DNA from: Actinomycetota bacterium
Lineage (GTDB): Bacteria; Actinomycetota; Geothermincolia; Fen-727; Anoxymicrobiaceae
DNA: 6,853 nucleotides
Direction of reading: 5' to 3'
NCBI GenBank assembly: GCA_016649525.1
Contig: JAENXM010000094.1
Location: forward strand, 1-6,853
Part shown: positions 1 to 6,177 of the stretch, one piece after another
How positions within the stretch are numbered: position 1 is the first letter of the stretch
Layout: the number at the start of each line of letters is the position of its first letter
Notes under the pieces: model-generated
Databases searched by the model: none
Seen by the model: the letters and a program-made list of their open reading frames with translations, nothing else
What the model was told of the DNA's origin: nothing
Translations under genes and position numbers: made by a program

Positions 1-1572
1 AATATCCTCCGCCTCGTCCAGGCGTTCAAGGAGAGAGACACAGTCGCGCAAATATCGGTCCATCTCGTCCATGTAATCTCTTGAGATCAGGTGGTGTTCT
101 CCCTTGATACGGTTCAACTCCAGCAGGGCGTCGTATGTGGCATCGACTATCTCCTGCCGGCTCATACACTCGGTCTCATAGCCGAGCATATCCCTCCAGT
201 GGGGATGGAGCATCGCCGTCCGGTAATCCTCGAGCGTTTGATGTATGAGTCGGTACCCGTTTTTCTCGGAGTACTCGTGGGCTATGCTCCCGGGGTCCAG
301 GAACGGAGCGAGGGGTCCGATGAGGGGATTGACACCGGTGCCGTGATCGGCGAGGAGGCGCGAACAGTAGGCTATGGTTTCCCTGACGGACTGAGGGGTC
401 TGGCGGGGAAGGCCGATCATGAAAAAAACATCGAACTTGCGGCACCCCGATCCGAGGGCCCACCTGATGTTGAGCTCCAGCTCCAGATTGGTGTAGCGTT
501 TACCCGCCGCGAGCCGCACCCTCTCGTCGTGGCTCTCAGGGGAGATCTCGATATCGTAGTTCGGCAGGCTCTCGGCGAGGCGGTCGAAAAACCACTTGGG
601 TGCCGGCTCGAAGAGCTCGAGCACTACATGGTTCTTCGGCTTGACGCGCTTGAGGGCTTCGAGTATCTCTATCGCGTGTTCTTCTCCCGCCTGCCTGATG
701 TCCCCGATTATGAATATCGGGGCGCCCGTGAAGCTCTTGATAGTCTCAACGTCTCGCGCGATGCTCTCCGGGGAACGGAAAGCGGGCTTTACCCTGTTGA
801 AGCACCTGGCCATCGACCACGACGAACCTCCGCAGAACGAGCAGTTCTTGAGGCATCCCCGGCACGTCAGGACAGCGGTAAGTGGATAGGACCACCAGTT
901 CATGAACGCGCGCGGTCCCCTGATATCCGCGTGCCTGACAGCCGATTTCAGCATGAACAGGTAGTTATCGCCGAGGTGGTCGAGGCTCTCCGGAACGCAG
1001 GAGAGTTCATTTACCTCTGCGGCGCCGGTCGACTGGTCTCGATATGTGAGGTTGGGGATCTTCGCAAGGTCGGTATCGTCTGCAAGTGCCCCGAGAAGAA
1101 GCCGCAGGGGCTCCTCGGCCGAGTCACCCCTTATCACGTAATCGACCTGCGGGTATTCCAGGAGCTCCGGGTGGAAAAGGCTAGCGGAATAGCCGCCCAT
1201 CACGACAGGTATCGAGGGATGGGCATTCTTGCATATCCGGGCGATCTCCAACGCTCCGTGGCAGTGGACGAGCCAGTGGAAGCTTATCCCGAAAGCGCGG
1301 GTCTCAAGGCGCGAGATGACCTTCTCCACGTCGAGGGCGGGGTCTTCAAGCATCATCGTCGCGAGGTTGAGTATCCGCACCCTGATCCCATGCCGCTCCA
1401 GATACTCCCCGAGAAAGGAGAGGCCTACGGGGTACATCTCGAAGACGGGGCCGGAGGGGATGAGATCGGCGATCGGGCTGGGGACCGAAAGCATCTTCCT
1501 GAAGTCGTAGGTGCTCGGTGGGTGGAGAAGCACGATGTCGGGTTTTGAGAAAAGAGCCAATTTCCCGCCCAC
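1..1572 (-). CDS. B12-binding-domain/radical SAM protein, Ta0216-like (C-terminus cut by window edge)
   Basis: The minus strand is open from 1620 to the left edge, giving 524 codons from a GTG at 1572, and the protein continues beyond the window. Residues about 11-165 resemble a cobalamin-binding-like Rossmann domain (HPPSTYDFRK at 17-26, FEMYPVGLSFLGEYLERHG at 44-62, VMGGYSASLFHPELL at 124-138). A radical SAM barrel follows, with the cluster motif C240-X3-C244-X2-C247, an ISPES segment at 343-347 and GLP at 387-389. These features match the family described as B12-binding domain/radical SAM, Ta0216 type. Such enzymes bind a 4Fe-4S cluster and cleave S-adenosylmethionine to make a radical; the substrate of this family is not known to me. 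The usual cobalamin motif DxHxxG is not apparent, so B12 binding is doubtful. The start is uncertain: GTG 1572 has only a weak purine-rich leader, TTG 1560 is an alternative, and a TAG at 1623-1621 limits the extension. The gene lies 122 bases downstream of the FAD oxidoreductase on the same strand. Confidence 0.88.
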   Translation of the reverse strand, partial: MGGKLALFSKPDIVLLHPPSTYDFRKMLSVPSPIADLIPSGPVFEMYPVGLSFLGEYLERHGIRVRILNLATMMLEDPALDVEKVISRLETRAFGISFHWLVHCHGALEIARICKNAHPSIPVVMGGYSASLFHPELLEYPQVDYVIRGDSAEEPLRLLLGALADDTDLAKIPNLTYRDQSTGAAEVNELSCVPESLDHLGDNYLFMLKSAVRHADIRGPRAFMNWWSYPLTAVLTCRGCLKNCSFCGGSSWSMARCFNRVKPAFRSPESIARDVETIKSFTGAPIFIIGDIRQAGEEHAIEILEALKRVKPKNHVVLELFEPAPKWFFDRLAESLPNYDIEISPESHDERVRLAAGKRYTNLELELNIRWALGSGCRKFDVFFMIGLPRQTPQSVRETIAYCSRLLADHGTGVNPLIGPLAPFLDPGSIAHEYSEKNGYRLIHQTLEDYRTAMLHPHWRDMLGYETECMSRQEIVDATYDALLELNRIKGEHHLISRDYMDEMDRYLRDCVSLLERLDEAEDI

Positions 1573-1694
1573 TGCTCGTCTTTCGGAACCGGCGTACTTA
1601 AAAGATTCGTGGGTAGGATTCTAGCAGAATGTATCTCTGGGCTTGTTGGGTTTTATCAATTATGGGGTGTCATGAACCTGGAAACGCCAGGCGG

Positions 1695-3182
1695 TCAGCG
1701 GGAAACGAACGACTTTCCTTCACTCTCACAGGCCGCCTGTATCGCTCTCCTGCCGGAGCGCGCGTTCGCGAAGAGCGCCCCCGTGGCGGTAGCCCATGTC
1801 CCCACGAGATAGAAGTTCGAGAGCCCGGGAAGGGTGGAGTAGCCCTTACCGAAAAACATATCCATGGGACTGAACTTCTTGGCGGGCCCGGTCATGAAGC
1901 CGTAGGAGCCGCCCATGAAGCGCTCCCAGGTCATCATTGTGGGGACATCGACAACCTCTATCTGGCCGCGTATACCCGGGAAGTGCGTGCTCTCCAGTAC
2001 GTCGATGACCTGCTCGGCGACCCTTTCCTTCTCCCAGTCGTAGCGTTTTTTATCCGAGTAAAGCTCCTTCCATTTGGAATAGCTCGAAACGAGCTCGACC
2101 TTGATGACACCCTTACCCTGCGGTGCGATGGTGGGGTCGAACCCGTACATCTGCATCTCCAGGCTGTCGGTCATATGCCCGGCGATCGTCACAGGCTCCT
2201 CGAGTAACTGCACGAGGGCGGAAGGCTCATCCGAGAGGTCCCTCGCCACCCCCAGGAAAACGTGTACAGCCCAGGGCGTTTCGTCATCAAGAGGCGGCCT
2301 GCAGAACTTCCTGATGCTCTCGTTGATGAAACGGCCGCCGAGCATTCCTATTATTGTCTTGCGGCCGTCCGCGTTGGAGATTACGATATCCGAGCGATGT
2401 TCGCTTCCGTCTTCCAATATGACCCCGGTCGCCTTGCCTCCCTCGGTAAGGACCCTCTCCACACCGGAGCGGTAATGTACCTCACCCCCGAGTTCCAGGA
2501 AGCGCTTCTCCATCGACCTCGCGAGGCCTATTGAAGCCCCGACCGGCCACTCTATGCCGCCCCTGTATCCGTACGCATGTTTCGCGAGGTGCATGAAGAA
2601 CGGCATGTCCTTGATGGAGTACTCGAGCAGAGGGAAAGCTCTTCTGAGGAACGGGTCTCGGAATCTCCCGGCAAACTGCTCCATGTTGGGCCTGAACCAC
2701 TTCGCGAGTCCGAGCAGCCCAGGGAGCATTTTTAGAAGACCGGTGCGCGTACCCATCATCGCCTCGCCCATCAAGTCGTATCTCGCGAAGCGCGGTATGG
2801 CACGTGCGTACTGCTCGATGGTGCTGGCGTCCCGCGGTGAGAGATCTTTTAAGTGCTGTTCGAGTGCCTCCGTGTCGTAGTAGTCGAGAAACATCCGCCC
2901 TTCGGGCGAGGCCACGCTGACGCACTCCTTCGTCGCAGCGAGCTCGCGGGGCATCACCCCGAGCTCCTCCCAGAGGGTGTAGAGGCGGGAACCTGGCTCG
3001 CATCCCATCAGGTGGTGAATGCAGCCGTCGAGCGTGTATCCCTTTCGCTTCCAGGATGCGCACTGCCCACCGGGAAGTGCGTGCTGTTCGAAGATCGTGG
3101 CGCGGTAACCGTTCAGGCGTGCGTATATGCCTGACGCCAAACCGCCCATCCCGGAGCCGATTATTGTTATCTCCTTATCCAT
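1695..3182 (-). CDS. NAD(P)/FAD-dependent oxidoreductase, phytoene desaturase (CrtI)-like
   Basis: The protein has 495 residues, the usual length for CrtI/CrtISO-type flavoproteins (COG1233). The N-terminus is a dinucleotide-binding fold: ITIIGSGMGGLASG at 5-18, an acidic residue ending the second strand (E32), and PGGQC at 37-41. The segment with DGCIHHLMG at 52-60 belongs to the CrtI-related branch seen in many anaerobes rather than to true carotenoid desaturases. Near the C-terminus, YLVGTWATATGAL (from about 458) and SGRRAI (476-481) form the second FAD-contacting motif. The likely role is an FAD-dependent dehydrogenase or isomerase acting on a hydrophobic or polyunsaturated substrate. 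No carotenoid genes lie nearby, so the substrate is unknown. The ATG at 3182 has AAAGGA at 3196-3191, eight bases upstream. The gene sits 57 bases after the DJ-1/PfpI gene, which suggests co-transcription. No frameshift or missing motif is seen. Confidence 0.93.
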   Translation of the reverse strand: MDKEITIIGSGMGGLASGIYARLNGYRATIFEQHALPGGQCASWKRKGYTLDGCIHHLMGCEPGSRLYTLWEELGVMPRELAATKECVSVASPEGRMFLDYYDTEALEQHLKDLSPRDASTIEQYARAIPRFARYDLMGEAMMGTRTGLLKMLPGLLGLAKWFRPNMEQFAGRFRDPFLRRAFPLLEYSIKDMPFFMHLAKHAYGYRGGIEWPVGASIGLARSMEKRFLELGGEVHYRSGVERVLTEGGKATGVILEDGSEHRSDIVISNADGRKTIIGMLGGRFINESIRKFCRPPLDDETPWAVHVFLGVARDLSDEPSALVQLLEEPVTIAGHMTDSLEMQMYGFDPTIAPQGKGVIKVELVSSYSKWKELYSDKKRYDWEKERVAEQVIDVLESTHFPGIRGQIEVVDVPTMMTWERFMGGSYGFMTGPAKKFSPMDMFFGKGYSTLPGLSNFYLVGTWATATGALFANARSGRRAIQAACESEGKSFVSR

Positions 3183-3239
3183 GGTGCGGTTCCTTTCAAT
3201 TCCTGCCGCCGCTCCTCCCGCGCAGGCCTGTATGCTCTG

Positions 3240-3755
3240 TCAGGTGAGAGCCCTCTCTATCGCGGCGTCGAAATCCTCCAGGTCACCGGGCTGCCGGGAG
3301 GTTATGAGGTTCGCGTCTATCACCACGGGTTTGTCGACGAAATTCGCGTCAGCCTGGAGCATCTCCTCCTTTATCTTGTAGTAGCCCGTTATGGTCTTGC
3401 CCTTCAACAGGCCGGCGGCGGCGAGCATCTGGGGGCCGTGGCAGATGGCCGCTACCGGCTTGCCGGTTTCGAAGAACTCCCGAACCAGGTCAACTGCTTC
3501 CGGGTGTTTCCGCAGGCCCGCGGGGGAGCGTCCGCCAGGTATGACCATCGCGTCGTAAGCATCTGGTTTTGCCTCGGAAACCAACATGTTGGCCTCGATC
3601 TCCGCTCCGTGCAGACCCTTGAGCTTTCCCCTGTTTATGCTGACAACATCCACGTGCGCGCCTTTGCTCCTCATGAAGTCCAGCGGCACTGTCGCTTCCT
3701 CGTCCTGGTACCTTGGCCCGAGCAGCATCAATATCTTCTTATACTTGAGAGCCAT
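3240..3755 (-). CDS. DJ-1/PfpI family protein (class I glutamine amidotransferase-like)
   Basis: The 171-residue protein matches the short single-domain PfpI/DJ-1 family along its full length. The nucleophile elbow is AAICHGPQ at 102-109, with C105 as the predicted nucleophile and H106 beside it. VIPGGRSP at 71-78 is the conserved glycine turn. E20 in QDEEATVP aligns with the glutamate that hydrogen-bonds the cysteine in DJ-1. Family members are described as intracellular cysteine peptidases, deglycases, chaperones or general stress proteins, and sequence alone cannot choose among these. No signal peptide is visible, so it should be cytoplasmic. The ATG at 3755 has a near-perfect AAAGGAGG at 3772-3765, nine bases upstream. 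It is the first gene of the left-reading arm, followed by the FAD oxidoreductase, so a protective role in redox or aldehyde stress is a reasonable inference but is not shown. Confidence 0.93.
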   Translation of the reverse strand: MALKYKKILMLLGPRYQDEEATVPLDFMRSKGAHVDVVSINRGKLKGLHGAEIEANMLVSEAKPDAYDAMVIPGGRSPAGLRKHPEAVDLVREFFETGKPVAAICHGPQMLAAAGLLKGKTITGYYKIKEEMLQADANFVDKPVVIDANLITSRQPGDLEDFDAAIERALT

Positions 3756-3792
3756 ACCAATCAGCCTCCTTTGCAGCGCTCGTGCCTGTTAG

Positions 3793-3798
3793 ATTATA
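3793..3798 (-). promoter_or_regulatory. Candidate -10 box for the DJ-1/PfpI gene
   Basis: Reading the minus strand, 3798-3793 is exactly TATAAT within a short AT-rich island in otherwise GC-rich DNA. It would place a transcription start near 3786, about 30 bases ahead of the ATG, leaving room for the AAAGGAGG site. No good -35 hexamer is present: the bases 17 upstream read TTCTTC. It would drive the DJ-1/PfpI gene and probably the FAD oxidoreductase behind it. Confidence 0.45.
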
Positions 3799-3878
3799 TT
3801 AGAAGTCTGGAGGGGGAAGAATGGTTCAAGAACGGCGTGTGGGCAAGACCGTCTCTTCCTGTACCCGCCGGTCCCTAT

Positions 3879-3894
3879 TTCCGCCCGGACGGAA
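3879..3894. repeat. Imperfect 16-bp palindrome, possible operator
   Basis: The 16 bases have TTCCG and CGGAA arms around a CCCGGA centre, and 14 of 16 positions agree with the reverse complement. It lies immediately upstream of the extended -10 at 3899-3907, where a repressor could block polymerase. Alternatively it could be a chance palindrome in GC-rich DNA. No second copy was seen in the window, so its role is inferred only from position. Confidence 0.25.
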
Positions 3895-3898
3895 TGCT

Positions 3899-3907
3899 TG
3901 GTAAAAT
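3899..3907 (+). promoter_or_regulatory. Candidate extended -10 promoter for the right-reading operon
   Basis: TGGTAAAAT is an extended -10 (TG, one base, then TAAAAT, five of six to consensus). A start would fall near 3914, giving an untranslated leader of about 43 bases before the ATG at 3957. There is no clear -35, which extended -10 promoters can lack. It is the best promoter-like site ahead of the five plus-strand genes. Confidence 0.33.
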
Positions 3908-3956
3908 CGGGAGACGAAAGATTGGCCCGGAGCGCCATCATTATACGGAGGTTTGA

Positions 3957-4181
3957 ATGAGCAGGACGTGGGCGGTTTCCTTCGGGGAGACCGAACGCAT
4001 GGATCTCGAGCGCATTATCGTGGATTCCGACCCGGATTCCGCGCTCGAGTTCTTGAAGAAGGTCATCTATCCGAAGGTCAGGGAGGCCGAGAAGCCGGGC
4101 AGCTGCTTCCACGATATCGCCAAGCCGGTAGATAACGTGGGAAGACCTGTAGACAAGCACAAGGACCTGGGCTCTTCTTGA
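3957..4181 (+). CDS. Small hypothetical protein, 74 residues
   Basis: I do not recognise this protein. It is probably real: the ATG has GGAGG at 3947-3951 with a five-base spacer, a promoter-like site lies upstream, and the stop sits 40 bases before the hydrolase gene. The N-terminal part reads WAVSFGETERMDLERIIV (5-22). It is followed by a predicted acidic-to-basic helix with ALEFLKKVIYPKVREAEK at 29-46. The tail is glycine and proline rich, with a lone cysteine in SCFHD (49-53) and two similar segments, KPVDN (56-60) and RPVDK (63-67). There is no signal peptide or membrane segment, so it should be cytoplasmic. As the first gene of the arm it could be a regulator or a small partner protein, but nothing in the sequence decides that. 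A 123-codon frame on the opposite strand lacks supporting signals and overlaps this region. Confidence 0.78.
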   Translation: MSRTWAVSFGETERMDLERIIVDSDPDSALEFLKKVIYPKVREAEKPGSCFHDIAKPVDNVGRPVDKHKDLGSS

Positions 4182-4204
4182 GGAGGTCCCCGGGCGAGGA
4201 AAGT

Positions 4205-4215
4205 AGAGAGGGGGG
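4205..4215 (+). promoter_or_regulatory. Purine-rich ribosome binding site that decides the hydrolase start
   Basis: AGAGAGGGGGG ends one base before the TTG at 4216, which is too close for that codon. It sits six to ten bases before the GTG at 4222, which is why GTG 4222 is preferred. A further GTG at 4228 would also be possible. Confidence 0.5.
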
Positions 4216-4221
4216 TTGCCC

Positions 4222-5082
4222 GTGACAGTGACTTATGCCCAGCAGGAGAAATACGCCGAGATAGAGGGTCATCAAATATGCTACGTTGACGAGGGTGAGG
4301 GTCCGCCGCTGCTCTTGATCCACGGGCTGGGTGGCTCGATTCATAACTGGACGCCGGTTATCGAGCATTTCAAGGACGATTACCGGGTTATCGCGCTCGA
4401 CCTCCCCGGATGCGGCAAGTCCGAGATCCCCGATGACGATTACAGCCTCGATTTCTTCGCGCGCCACATCCGGGGACTGCTCGCGGAACTGGGCATCGAG
4501 AGGGCGCCGGTGGCGGGCCACTCACTCGGCGGCCTGATCAGCCTTCACCTGGCCCTCAATCACCCGGAAGTGGTGGAGAACCTCATCCTGGTGGACAACG
4601 CGGGCAGTCACTACTTCCCGGGGATACTGAAGCGCTTGCTACGCAGGATACCGCCCAGGCTGCTCAAGAGGTTTCTTCTGTTCTTCATTTCATACCTTGC
4701 CAGGATCCGTGTTTTTCGTCGCGCAGTTGGTGTGCAGAACATCAACCAGTACACGGACGCATTAGTCGCGAACGCGGTGGCGCTTGCCGATCGCCCGGAC
4801 ATAGACGAATACCTCGATGCTTACATCGAGACTGCGCGTACAGCGCTCGATGTCTCATACCACGAGCGGCTCGACGAGATCTCGAAACCGACACTCATAA
4901 TCTGGGGACAGAACGACCTTGCCATATCATTGAAAGTCGGGCAGGAGGAGAACAAAAAGATCAGGGGGTCGTTCCTGGTGTCTATACCGCAGGCCGACCA
5001 CGTCGTCCAGCTCGACCAGCCGGAGATATTCAACGCGGCGGTTGCCAGGTTCCTCGCTGGAGCCACCGCAGTCACCGGGTGA
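4222..5082 (+). CDS. Alpha/beta fold hydrolase
   Basis: The protein has 286 residues from GTG 4222. The canonical fold-family signatures are all present. HGLGG at 34-38 forms the oxyanion region, DLPGCGKS at 60-67 is the strand-4 motif, and GHSLGG at 99-104 is the nucleophile elbow, with S101 as the nucleophile. D232 (WGQNDLA) and H260 (QADHVVQLD) complete the triad, so it should be catalytically active. The closest relatives are the esterase, C-C bond hydrolase and haloalkane dehalogenase-like group; a Ser nucleophile rules out a dehalogenase. The cap region, about 134-170, is rich in arginine, lysine and bulky hydrophobics, suggesting a hydrophobic substrate or membrane contact. There is no signal peptide. 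It lies 40 bases after the small gene and 18 before the flavodoxin gene, as in an operon. The substrate is unknown. Confidence 0.93.
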   Translation: MTVTYAQQEKYAEIEGHQICYVDEGEGPPLLLIHGLGGSIHNWTPVIEHFKDDYRVIALDLPGCGKSEIPDDDYSLDFFARHIRGLLAELGIERAPVAGHSLGGLISLHLALNHPEVVENLILVDNAGSHYFPGILKRLLRRIPPRLLKRFLLFFISYLARIRVFRRAVGVQNINQYTDALVANAVALADRPDIDEYLDAYIETARTALDVSYHERLDEISKPTLIIWGQNDLAISLKVGQEENKKIRGSFLVSIPQADHVVQLDQPEIFNAAVARFLAGATAVTG

Positions 5083-5088
5083 GCTAGC

Positions 5089-5093
5089 AGGAG
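5089..5093 (+). promoter_or_regulatory. Ribosome binding site for the flavodoxin gene
   Basis: AGGAG lies seven bases before the ATG at 5101 and only four before an in-frame GTG at 5098. The spacing favours the ATG. Confidence 0.5.
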
Positions 5094-5100
5094 ATTAGTG

Positions 5101-5559
5101 ATGAAAGGTGTCGTCGTTTATTACAGCCGGTGGGGGAACTGCAAGCAGGTTGCAGAGTCCGTAGCAAAAGGCCTCGAGGAGACCGGTCACGAGGTCAGCC
5201 TCGTTGACGCAGGTTCGCAGAAGGCTCTCGAGGTGGAGCCGGATTTCCTGTTGGTCGGTTCGCCTACTCGGATTGGCAAGATGGCGGGCCCGGTCAAGAA
5301 ATTCATCAAGAAGGCGGTCCCTGATGCATGGGAAGGCAAGCCTTTTGCGGCGTTCGGCACAGGTCTGCAGTCGGCACTCGAGAAATCCGAGCCGAACGCG
5401 GCGGACGGTATCCATCTGGCGCTCGAGGCAATGGGACTGAAGCCGATCGCGCCGGCTTTCAAGGCCGGGGTGGTCGAAATGAAAGGACCGCTCGTCGAGG
5501 GTGATCGAGAGCGCGCGCTCGAGTTCGGCAAAGAAGTCGGGGCCGCCCTGGGCGGGTAG
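5101..5559 (+). CDS. Flavodoxin family protein
   Basis: The 152-residue protein has the short-chain flavodoxin pattern. It opens with strand one, GVVVYYSRWGNCKQVAE (3-19), whose SRWGN segment occupies the FMN phosphate-binding loop. LLVGSPTRIGKMAGPVKKF (50-68) is the second FMN-contacting loop, and PFAAFGTGLQS (81-91) is the strand and loop contacting the isoalloxazine ring. The likely role is an FMN-binding electron carrier or quinone/flavin reductase-like protein in the cytoplasm. The phosphate loop departs from the classical T/S-x-T-G-N-T, having W at the third position and C at the last, as in some flavodoxin-domain relatives. The start is the ATG, supported by AGGAG seven bases upstream. 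It lies 18 bases after the hydrolase stop and 23 before the next gene, so it is very probably co-transcribed. It could pass electrons to a redox partner encoded nearby, but that is inference. Confidence 0.88.
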   Translation: MKGVVVYYSRWGNCKQVAESVAKGLEETGHEVSLVDAGSQKALEVEPDFLLVGSPTRIGKMAGPVKKFIKKAVPDAWEGKPFAAFGTGLQSALEKSEPNAADGIHLALEAMGLKPIAPAFKAGVVEMKGPLVEGDRERALEFGKEVGAALGG

Positions 5560-5567
5560 AGCGAATC

Positions 5568-5573
5568 GAGGTG
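5568..5573 (+). promoter_or_regulatory. Ribosome binding site that decides the membrane protein start
   Basis: GAGGTG precedes the GTG at 5583 by nine bases. The alternative GTG at 5571 lies inside this site and has no good site of its own, so 5583 is chosen. Confidence 0.45.
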
Positions 5574-5582
5574 GTTTGCGCT

Positions 5583-6074
5583 GTGAACGGGCAGACTGGT
5601 TCAGAAACGGAAGTAGTCGTATACAGGGAGAGCATCGGTTACGGGATCTGGCTCTTTTTGCTGTTGACCCTGTTGTTCGGGATATTTATCGCCGTTCTGG
5701 TGATCGACCTTGTGAGGCCGATCTCGCGGCTCTATCTAATCTTTCCCATCACGTGCATATTACTTTTTGCTCTTGTCTATTTGAATTTCAGGCGGCTGCT
5801 CTTCGAGGTTACTGAGAGCCATGTGAGGTTCGGGTTCGGCCTGATAAAAAAGGAGTTCCTCAGGTCGGATATCACCTTCTGCGAGCCTTATGAGCTCACA
5901 TTCAAGAACTATCTGGGTTACGGCATCAGGTTCGGCAGGGACGGCACCGTCGCGTACAACACGAGAAACGGTAAGGGCGTGAAGATGGTGGTAAATGGGC
6001 AGAAGAAGCCTTACGTCGTATCGGTCGATGATCCGGAGCACGTCTGCGGGCTGCTGCAGCAGGCGACCCGTTAG
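5583..6074 (+). CDS. Two-helix membrane protein with PH-like C-terminal domain
   Basis: From GTG 5583 the protein has 163 residues. Two hydrophobic stretches, about 19-41 and 50-68, form a membrane hairpin. The soluble remainder (about 72-160) begins LLFEVTESHVRFGFGLIKKEF and continues through DITFCEPYEL, YGIRFGRDGTVAYN and VVSVDDPEHVCGLL. That order of short strands ending in an amphipathic helix is typical of small bacterial PH-like (bPH) domains attached to membrane hairpins. Function of such proteins is generally unknown. With basic residues flanking helix two, the domain most likely faces the cytoplasm. It sits 23 bases after the flavodoxin gene. The tail has cysteines at 100 and 155 but no metal motif. 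The PH assignment rests on pattern recognition and would need a profile search. Confidence 0.8.
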   Translation: MNGQTGSETEVVVYRESIGYGIWLFLLLTLLFGIFIAVLVIDLVRPISRLYLIFPITCILLFALVYLNFRRLLFEVTESHVRFGFGLIKKEFLRSDITFCEPYELTFKNYLGYGIRFGRDGTVAYNTRNGKGVKMVVNGQKKPYVVSVDDPEHVCGLLQQATR

Positions 6075-6153
6075 CCTCCGGAACTCTCTGTGATAACCAC
6101 TGCCATTGATTTTTCTCATTATGACTCGGATCAAGATCGCGTAGCATCCTCAT

Positions 6154-6177
6154 AGGAAGTGCGTGATGATGCGATGA
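6154..6177 (+). promoter_or_regulatory. Ribosome binding site and 3-codon mini-frame overlapping the DUF362 start
   Basis: AGGA at 6154-6157 is eight bases before an ATG at 6166. That frame reads ATG ATG CGA TGA, and its stop overlaps the ATG at 6174 as ATGA. The same AGGA is 16 bases from 6174, too far for usual direct initiation. Ribosomes may therefore load at 6166 and re-initiate at 6174. It may also be accidental. Confidence 0.25.

Noticed and set aside
91..1548. A 485-codon open frame on the plus strand
   Set aside because: It is antisense to the radical SAM gene, whose minus-strand frame carries the family motifs. Its own translation has no recognisable domain and no ribosome site. 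It is a by-product of GC-rich codon use.
1677..1691. CCTGG-AAACG-CCAGG hairpin just after the FAD oxidoreductase stop codon
   Set aside because: The stem is only five pairs and no U-run follows on the minus strand, so it does not qualify as an intrinsic terminator.
1573..1694. CATAAT at 1664-1659 as a -10 box for the radical SAM gene
   Set aside because: No acceptable -35 or TG extension accompanies it. It remains possible but is too weak to annotate.
2482..3063. A 193-codon minus-strand frame inside the FAD oxidoreductase
   Set aside because: It is an arginine- and histidine-rich shadow of the real gene in another frame, with no motif.
3789..4160. A 123-codon minus-strand frame covering the divergent promoter region and the small gene
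   Set aside because: It has no ribosome site, overlaps the promoter region, and lies antisense to a frame with a much better initiation site.
4041..5523. Repeated GCGCTCGAG at 4041-4049, 5419-5427 and 5515-5523
   Set aside because: All three encode Ala-Leu-Glu in frame within genes, so codon preference explains them and they are not a dispersed repeat or uptake signal.
6075..6173. Possible terminator or promoter between the PH-like and DUF362 genes (TTGATTTTTCTCATTAT around 6106-6122)
   Set aside because: No stable stem precedes the T-rich stretch, and no -35/-10 pair with normal spacing was found, so neither call is supported.
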